Positions 58,789 to 64,000 of a DNA stretch of 64,000 bases are shown one piece after another. The DNA lies in NCBI RefSeq assembly GCF_003640395.1, contig NZ_RBZQ01000004.1, positions 186,001 to 250,000 on the forward strand. Reading direction: 5' to 3'. The position numbers and the translations under genes were made by a program. The notes under the pieces were generated by a model that was not told the origin of the DNA, did no database searches, and saw only the letters and a program-made list of their open reading frames with translations. Numbering within the stretch: the stretch's first letter is position 1; every line of letters begins with the position of its first letter. Source of the stretch: Stutzerimonas urumqiensis. GTDB lineage: Bacteria > Pseudomonadota > Gammaproteobacteria > Pseudomonadales > Pseudomonadaceae.

Positions 58789-59862
58789 ATGCTGGCGTAC
58801 ATCATCCGCCGCCTGCTGCTGATCATCCCCACCCTGTTCGGCATCCTGCTCATCAACTTCGTCATCATCCAGGCCGCGCCGGGCGGCCCGGTCGAGCAGG
58901 CGATCGCCAAGCTGGAAGGCTTCGAAGGCGCGACCAGCCGCATCTCGGGCGGCGGCTCGGAGGTATCGGTCGGCGGTTCGAGCTATCGCGGTGCCCAGGG
59001 TCTCGATCCGGCGCTGATCGCCGAAATCGAGCGCCTCTACGGATTCGACAAACCGCCACATGAGCGCTTCCTGATCATGCTGCGTAATTACGCGCAGTTC
59101 GATTTCGGCGAGAGCTTCTTCCGTGATGCCAAGGTGACCGACCTCATCCTGGAAAAGATGCCGGTCTCCATCTCGCTCGGGTTGTGGAGCACGCTGATCA
59201 TGTACCTGGTGTCGATCCCGCTCGGCATCGCCAAGGCCACCCGCCACGGCAGCGCCTTCGACGTCTGGACCAGTTCGGTGATCGTGGTCGGCTACGCGAT
59301 ACCGGCGTTCCTGTTCGCCATCCTGCTGATCGTCCTGTTCGCTGGCGGCAGCTACTGGGACTGGTTCCCGCTGCGCGGCCTGACCTCGCCGAACTTCGAC
59401 GAGTTGTCGCTGGGCGGCAAGATCCGCGATTACTTCTGGCACCTCGTCCTGCCGATCACGGCGTTGGTGATCGGCAACTTCGCCACCTTGACGCTGCTGA
59501 CCAAGAACAGCTTTCTCGACGAGATCGGCAAACAGTACGTGACCACCGCGCGCGCCAAGGGGCTGTCGCGCAACCGCGTGCTGTACGGCCATGTATTCCG
59601 CAACGCCATGCTGATCATCATCGCCGGCTTTCCCTCGGCGTTCATCGGCATGTTCTTCACCGGCTCGCTGCTGATCGAGGTGATCTTCTCGCTGGACGGC
59701 CTGGGCCTGCTGAGCTTCGAGGCGGCAGTCAACCGGGATTACCCGGTGGTGTTCGGCACCCTGTTCCTCTTCACGCTGCTGGGCCTGGTGGTCAAGCTGA
59801 TCGGCGACCTGAGCTACATGCTGGTGGACCCGCGGATCGATTTCGAAAGCAGGGAGGCTTGA
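58789..59862 (+). CDS. nppB: peptide/peptidyl-nucleoside ABC transporter permease (YejB type)
   Basis: A 357-residue DppB-type permease with six helices. The N terminus [20 protein letters not shown] is typical. The YejB-specific long periplasmic insert after helix 1 is present (residues 45-90). The EAA-type loop is [20 protein letters not shown] near residue 255. It begins 1 bp after the nppA2 stop and its stop directly precedes the nppC ATG. Confidence 0.93.
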   Translation: MLAYIIRRLLLIIPTLFGILLINFVIIQAAPGGPVEQAIAKLEGFEGATSRISGGGSEVSVGGSSYRGAQGLDPALIAEIERLYGFDKPPHERFLIMLRNYAQFDFGESFFRDAKVTDLILEKMPVSISLGLWSTLIMYLVSIPLGIAKATRHGSAFDVWTSSVIVVGYAIPAFLFAILLIVLFAGGSYWDWFPLRGLTSPNFDELSLGGKIRDYFWHLVLPITALVIGNFATLTLLTKNSFLDEIGKQYVTTARAKGLSRNRVLYGHVFRNAMLIIIAGFPSAFIGMFFTGSLLIEVIFSLDGLGLLSFEAAVNRDYPVVFGTLFLFTLLGLVVKLIGDLSYMLVDPRIDFESREA

Positions 59863-60882
59863 ATGGCGCTGTCACCGCTGAATGCGCGTCGCTGGGCGCT
59901 GTTCAAGGCCAACCGGCGAGGCTGGTGGTCGCTCTGGATCTTTCTGGTGCTGTTCGTTCTCTCGCTCGGCGCCGAACTCATCGCCAACGACAAACCCATC
60001 GTCGCCCGCTTCGATGGCCAATGGTATTTCCCGGTGTTCGAGCGCTACCCGGAAACCACCTTTGGCGGCGAATTCCCCTTGCAGACGAACTACAAGAGCC
60101 CCTACATCCAGGAACTGTTCGAGAAGAACGACGGCTGGATGCTCTGGCCTCCGATCCGGTTCGAGCACTCGAGCATCAACTACAACCTGCAGGTGCCGGC
60201 ACCCGCCCCGCCGTCACTGGAAAACTGGCTCGGGACCGATGACCAGGGCCGGGACGTCCTCGCCCGGATCATCTACGGCTTCCGGATATCGGTCCTCTTC
60301 GCCCTCACCCTGACGATCCTGAGTTCGATCATCGGCGTCATCGCCGGCGCTCTCCAGGGCTTCTACGGCGGTTGGGTCGACCTGATCGGGCAGCGGCTGC
60401 TGGAGGTCTGGTCGGGGCTGCCGGTGCTCTATCTGCTGATCATTCTGGCGAGCTTCGTGCAGCCGAACTTCTGGTGGCTGCTGGGCATCATGCTGCTCTT
60501 CTCCTGGATGAGCCTGGTCGACGTGGTGCGCGCGGAGTTCCTGCGCGGCCGAAACCTTGAATACGTGCGTGCGGCGCGGGCGCTGGGCATGAAGAACGGC
60601 GCGATCATGTTCAAGCACATCCTGCCGAATGCGATGGTATCGACCATGACGTTCATGCCATTCATCCTGACCGGCGCGATCGGCACGCTGACGGCGCTGG
60701 ACTTCCTCGGCTTCGGCCTGCCGCCCGGCGCCCCTTCGCTCGGCGAACTGGTCGCCCAGGGCAAGGCGAACCTCCAGGCCCCCTGGCTCGGCATCAGCGC
60801 CTTCGTGGTGCTGGCACTGATGCTCTCGCTGCTGGTGTTCATCGGCGAAGCCGCCCGCGACGCCTTCGATCCGAGGAAGTGA
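59863..60882 (+). CDS. nppC: peptide/peptidyl-nucleoside ABC transporter permease (YejE type)
   Basis: A 339-residue DppC-type permease. The N-terminal cytoplasmic segment and first helix are followed by a large periplasmic loop (residues 40-130) with the TNYKSPYI and LGTDDQGRDVLARIIYGFR stretches typical of this type. The EAA loop is RAARALGMKNGAIMFKHILP near residue 240. It abuts nppB without any spacer and nppD starts 1 bp after its stop. Confidence 0.93.
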   Translation: MALSPLNARRWALFKANRRGWWSLWIFLVLFVLSLGAELIANDKPIVARFDGQWYFPVFERYPETTFGGEFPLQTNYKSPYIQELFEKNDGWMLWPPIRFEHSSINYNLQVPAPAPPSLENWLGTDDQGRDVLARIIYGFRISVLFALTLTILSSIIGVIAGALQGFYGGWVDLIGQRLLEVWSGLPVLYLLIILASFVQPNFWWLLGIMLLFSWMSLVDVVRAEFLRGRNLEYVRAARALGMKNGAIMFKHILPNAMVSTMTFMPFILTGAIGTLTALDFLGFGLPPGAPSLGELVAQGKANLQAPWLGISAFVVLALMLSLLVFIGEAARDAFDPRK

Positions 60883-60883
60883 G

Positions 60884-62494
60884 ATGTCCGAGATCCTAAT
60901 GCAAGTGCGGGACCTTGCCGTCGAGTTCAGCTCGGGCGAACGCAGCCAGCGGGTCGTCGAGCAGGTGAGTTTCGATGTGTACAAGGGGAAGACGCTGGCG
61001 CTGGTCGGCGAGAGCGGTTCGGGCAAGTCGGTGACCGCTCACTCGATCCTGCGCCTGCTGCCCTACCCGACCGCCCGGCACCCGGCCGGCGAGATCCGCT
61101 ACGACGGCAGGAACCTGCTCGAAGCCAGCGAAAAAGAGATGCGTCGCCTGCGCGGCAATCGCATCGCGATGGTTTTCCAGGAGCCGATGACCTCGCTCAA
61201 CCCGCTGCACACCGTGGGCAAGCAGATCATCGAAGTGCTCGCGCTGCACAAAGGGCTGCGCGGCAAGGCGGCGCTCGAGCGTGCCATCGAGCTGCTCGAG
61301 CTGGTCGGCATCCCGACACCGGCCGAGCGTATTCGCGCCTATCCGCATGAACTTTCCGGTGGCCAGCGTCAGCGGGTGATGATCGCGATGGCATTGGCCA
61401 ACGAGCCGGAACTGCTGATCGCCGACGAGCCGACCACGGCGCTGGACGTCACCGTCCAGCTCAAGATCCTCGAACTGCTCAAGGAACTCCAGGCGCGGCT
61501 GGGCATGGCTATCCTGCTGATCAGCCACGACCTCAACCTCGTTCGCCGTATCGCCGACCAGGTATGTGTCATGCAACGAGGTCGCGTCGTCGAACAGGCG
61601 TCGTGTGAACAGCTCTTTCGCGCACCGAGCCATCCGTATACCCGCGAGTTGCTGGAGGCGGAGCCCAGCGGTGCGCCGGTCGAGACGTTGCCGGCGCCAC
61701 CGTTGCTGACCGCCACGGACGTGCGGGTGTGGTTCCCGATCAAGAAGGGCCTGTTCCGCCGTACGGTCGATCACGTCAAGGCGGTCGATGGGGTCAGCTT
61801 CGAGCTGCCGCGCGGTCAGACGCTCGGCATCGTCGGGGAAAGCGGCTCGGGCAAGTCGACGCTGGGGTTGGCGTTGTTGCGTCTATTGCAGAGTCGCGGC
61901 GCGATCCAGTTCGACGGCACGCCGATCGAGGGCATGGGCCAGGCCGAGATACGACCGCTTCGACGTCAGATGCAGGTGGTCTTTCAGGACCCGTATGGCA
62001 GCCTGAGCCCGCGAATGTCGGTGGGCCAGATCATCGGTGAGGGCCTTCGCATTCATCGGATCGGGACGGCGCAGGAACAGGAGCAGGCGATCGTCGACGC
62101 CCTGACGGAGGTGGGCCTCGACCCCGAGACGCGGCACCGTTACCCACACGAGTTTTCTGGCGGGCAGCGACAGCGAATCGCGATCGCCCGGGCGCTGGTG
62201 CTCAAGCCGGCGCTCATCCTGCTAGACGAGCCGACCTCGGCACTGGACAGGACGGTTCAACGACAAGTGGTGGAACTCCTGCGTAATCTGCAGGCGAAGT
62301 ACAACCTGACCTACCTGTTCATCAGCCATGACCTGGCTGTGGTACGCGCACTGAGCCACCAACTGATGGTGGTGCAACGCGGAACGGTGGTCGAACAAGG
62401 GCCTGCGCACGAGGTGTTCGCGGCGCCCGGTCATCCATACACCAAGCAGCTGCTGGAGTCGGCCTTCCTGGCCCCGGTAGCCAACGAAAACTGA
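60884..62494 (+). CDS. nppD: peptide/peptidyl-nucleoside ABC transporter ATPase, two NBDs (YejF type)
   Basis: A 536-residue protein with two fused ABC ATPase domains, as in YejF. Both Walker A motifs (GESGSGKS, near residues 41 and 320), both signatures (LSGGQRQRV and FSGGQRQRI) and both Walker B regions ([12 protein letters not shown] and [12 protein letters not shown]) are intact, so both sites should hydrolyse ATP. Each half ends in the oligopeptide-type C-terminal motif ([12 protein letters not shown] and [12 protein letters not shown]). fabI starts 14 bp downstream on the same strand. Confidence 0.94.
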   Translation: MSEILMQVRDLAVEFSSGERSQRVVEQVSFDVYKGKTLALVGESGSGKSVTAHSILRLLPYPTARHPAGEIRYDGRNLLEASEKEMRRLRGNRIAMVFQEPMTSLNPLHTVGKQIIEVLALHKGLRGKAALERAIELLELVGIPTPAERIRAYPHELSGGQRQRVMIAMALANEPELLIADEPTTALDVTVQLKILELLKELQARLGMAILLISHDLNLVRRIADQVCVMQRGRVVEQASCEQLFRAPSHPYTRELLEAEPSGAPVETLPAPPLLTATDVRVWFPIKKGLFRRTVDHVKAVDGVSFELPRGQTLGIVGESGSGKSTLGLALLRLLQSRGAIQFDGTPIEGMGQAEIRPLRRQMQVVFQDPYGSLSPRMSVGQIIGEGLRIHRIGTAQEQEQAIVDALTEVGLDPETRHRYPHEFSGGQRQRIAIARALVLKPALILLDEPTSALDRTVQRQVVELLRNLQAKYNLTYLFISHDLAVVRALSHQLMVVQRGTVVEQGPAHEVFAAPGHPYTKQLLESAFLAPVANEN

Positions 62495-62508
62495 AGAGGG
62501 ACAAGTAC

Positions 62509-63303
62509 ATGGGTTTTCTCACCGGCAAGCGCGTACTCATCGTCGGGGTCGCCAGCAAACTGTCGATCGCCTCGGGTATCGCCGCGGCAATGCACCGTGA
62601 GGGTGCCGAGCTGGCGTTCACCTACCAGAATGACAAGCTCAAGGGGCGCGTCGAGGAGTTCGCCAGCGGCTGGGGCTCCGGGCCGGAATTGTGCTTCCCC
62701 TGCGACGTCGCCAACGACGAGGACATCGCCAAGGTATTCGAGGCGCTCAGCCAGAAGTGGGATGGTCTGGATTGCATCGTGCATTCGGTCGGCTTCGCGC
62801 CGGGCGACCAGCTCAATGGCGACTTCACCGACGTGACCACCCGCGAGGGTTTCAAGATCGCCCATGACATCAGCGCGTACAGCTTCGTCGCCCTCGCCAA
62901 GGCTGGCCGGGAGATGATGAAAGGCCGCAACGGCAGCCTGCTGACCCTGTCCTACCTGGGCGCTGAGCGCACCATGCCGAACTACAACGTGATGGGCATG
63001 GCGAAGGCGAGCCTGGAAGCAGGCGTGCGCTACCTGGCCGGCAGCCTCGGTCCGGAAGGCACCCGAGTCAACTGCATCTCGGCCGGACCTATCCGCACCC
63101 TGGCCGCCTCCGGCATCGCCAGCTTCCGCAAGATGCTGGCCGCGAACGAAAAGCAGACGCCGCTGCGCCGCAACGTGACCATCGAGGAAGTGGGTAACGC
63201 CGGCGCGTTCCTCTGCTCCGACCTGGCCTCGGGCATCAGTGGCGAGATCCTTTACGTCGACGGCGGCTTCAATACCACCGCGATGGGCTCGCTGGAAGAC
63301 TGA
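62509..63303 (+). CDS. fabI: enoyl-ACP reductase (NADH)
   Basis: A 264-residue short-chain dehydrogenase-like enzyme that reduces trans-2-enoyl-ACP in fatty acid synthesis; it is the triclosan target. The catalytic Y-X6-K is Y159...K166 in YNVMGMAK, with the second tyrosine Y149 in LSYLG. The cofactor loop is [13 protein letters not shown] (residues 13-25). GAGGGA precedes the ATG at 62509. The 14-bp gap to nppD means it is probably co-transcribed with the importer, although an internal promoter is possible. Confidence 0.96.
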   Translation: MGFLTGKRVLIVGVASKLSIASGIAAAMHREGAELAFTYQNDKLKGRVEEFASGWGSGPELCFPCDVANDEDIAKVFEALSQKWDGLDCIVHSVGFAPGDQLNGDFTDVTTREGFKIAHDISAYSFVALAKAGREMMKGRNGSLLTLSYLGAERTMPNYNVMGMAKASLEAGVRYLAGSLGPEGTRVNCISAGPIRTLAASGIASFRKMLAANEKQTPLRRNVTIEEVGNAGAFLCSDLASGISGEILYVDGGFNTTAMGSLED

Positions 63304-63308
63304 CCAAT

Positions 63309-63353
63309 CGACCGTCCGCAGGCGAGGCCCTACCCTCGCTCGCGGCCCGGTCG
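63309..63353 (+). terminator. compound hairpin between fabI and tusD
   Basis: Outer stem CGACCG / CGGTCG and inner stem GCGAGG / CCTCGC (loop CCCTAC), starting 6 bp after the fabI stop. Only TTGTG follows, so it is a weak terminator at best. Confidence 0.35.
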
Positions 63354-63372
63354 TTGTGAATGAAAGGCCACT

Positions 63373-63765
63373 ATGAAGTTCACGATTGCCGTTTTCGGTG
63401 CGCCGCATGCGCCCGGCACGCGCCGGGCACTCCGCTTCGCCCAGGCCGCGCTGGCGGGAGGGCATGAAATCGTGCGGGTATTTCTCTATCGGGAAGCGGT
63501 CCAGACGGCCTCGGCCAACCTCGTATCCCCCCAGGACGAGACGGACATGGGCCGCGCCTGGCAACGCTTCGTTGCGGACAACCAGATCGATGCGGTCGTC
63601 TGTATTGCCGCCGCGCTACGCCGAGGCGTGCTCGATACCGGCGAAGCGCAGCGCTACCAGCGCCCTGCCGCCAACCTTGCTGCGGGCTGGGCATTGTCAG
63701 GGCTTGGCCAGTTGCACGAAGCGGCCCAACAATGCGACCGCCTGGTCTGCTTCGGAGATCAATGA
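63373..63765 (+). CDS. tusD: sulfurtransferase complex subunit TusD
   Basis: A 130-residue DsrE-family protein of the TusBCD complex, which relays persulfide sulfur from TusA to TusE/MnmA for 2-thiouridine at the tRNA wobble position. The active cysteine is C77 in DAVVCIAAALRRGVLD, matching E. coli Cys78. Its stop overlaps tusC. Downstream tusB and tusE presumably follow outside the window. Confidence 0.92.
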   Translation: MKFTIAVFGAPHAPGTRRALRFAQAALAGGHEIVRVFLYREAVQTASANLVSPQDETDMGRAWQRFVADNQIDAVVCIAAALRRGVLDTGEAQRYQRPAANLAAGWALSGLGQLHEAAQQCDRLVCFGDQ

Positions 63766-64000
63766 TGGCGCGCTCGATGCTGGTCATTTCACGACAGGCC
63801 CCCTGGTCCGGCCTGGCTGCTCGCGAAGCCCTGGACATCGCCCTGGCTGGCGGTGCTTTCGAGCTACCGCTCGCCCTGTTGCTGCTTGACGATGGCGTGT
63901 TCCAGCTGAGCGCTGGACAGCGACCGGAATCCCTCGAGCAGAAGGATCTGTCGGCCAATCTCAAGGCCCTGCCCCTCTTTGGTATCGAAACGATCCATGT
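63765..64000 (+). CDS. tusC: sulfurtransferase complex subunit TusC, N-terminal part
   Basis: The gene is cut by the window end; 78 codons are seen. The start SMLVISRQAPWSGLAAREAL and the stretch DLSANLKALPLFGIETIHV are typical of TusC, the DsrF-like structural subunit of TusBCD. Two in-frame ATGs exist, 63762 (overlapping the tusD stop as ATGA) and 63765; the GGAG site at 63754 is better spaced for the second, so that start is given. Confidence 0.88.
   Translation, partial: MARSMLVISRQAPWSGLAAREALDIALAGGAFELPLALLLLDDGVFQLSAGQRPESLEQKDLSANLKALPLFGIETIH

Overview
The window is a 64 kb piece of a GC-rich gammaproteobacterial chromosome, most likely Pseudomonas in the wide sense and probably close to the Stutzerimonas (P. 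stutzeri) group. Three things support this. The block nudC-fimL-dienoyl-CoA isomerase-ldcA-dnaQ-rnhA-methyltransferase-gloB-mltD-npp operon-fabI has, as I remember it, the gene order of P. aeruginosa PA1823-PA1806. The mannitol genes are the Pseudomonas ABC-transporter type. The gor/glyoxalase-like/galU and muxABC-opmB sets are also pseudomonad-like. I see no rRNA, tRNA, CRISPR array, insertion sequence or prophage; the window is core and niche genome with dense coding.

Layout. 1-3866: end of the NADH dehydrogenase I operon (nuoL partial, nuoM, nuoN) with an intrinsic terminator. 3882-7870: periplasmic copper chaperone, a TRIC/YicG membrane protein behind gor, a divergent glyoxalase-like gene, and galU. 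8104-10089: an uncharacterised lipoprotein, a divergent RcsF-like lipoprotein with four cysteines, and a small orphan gene. 10153-19175 (minus): RND efflux operon muxA-muxB-muxC-opmB. Each junction is an ATGA overlap, and a 26-codon unannotated ORF bridges muxB and muxC. 19445-24497: MurJ-like flippase, SAF-domain oxidoreductase, tpx, and a sodium:alanine symporter. 24747-30883 (minus): GNAT acetyltransferase, tamA, tamB. 30994-33310: xthA and a PstS-OmpA fusion behind a Pho box.

33597-43135: mannitol/polyol catabolism. mtlZ (fructokinase) and mtlR (AraC-type activator) lie upstream of mtlE-F-G-K-D-Y. Mannitol enters through MtlEFGK, MtlD oxidises it to fructose and MtlZ phosphorylates that; MtlY acts on xylulose. 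Perfect stem-loops separate mtlE, mtlFG, mtlK and mtlDY. 43136-51870: nudC, fimL, dienoyl-CoA isomerase, ldcA, dnaQ, rnhA, a methyltransferase, and divergent gloB. 51972-54961: mltD and a convergent HDOD-domain gene. 55099-63303: NppA1A2BCD (YejABEF-like) peptide/peptidyl-nucleoside importer with two binding proteins, and fabI 14 bp behind it. 63373-64000: tusD and the start of tusC (tRNA 2-thiouridine sulfur relay).

The most notable non-standard observations are the ATGA-linked mini-ORF between muxB and muxC, the Pho box in front of a phosphate-binding/peptidoglycan-binding fusion protein, the stem-loop partitioning of the mtl transcript, a hairpin that covers the ldcA ribosome binding site, and an RcsF-like lipoprotein in a genus not known to me to have the Rcs phosphorelay.
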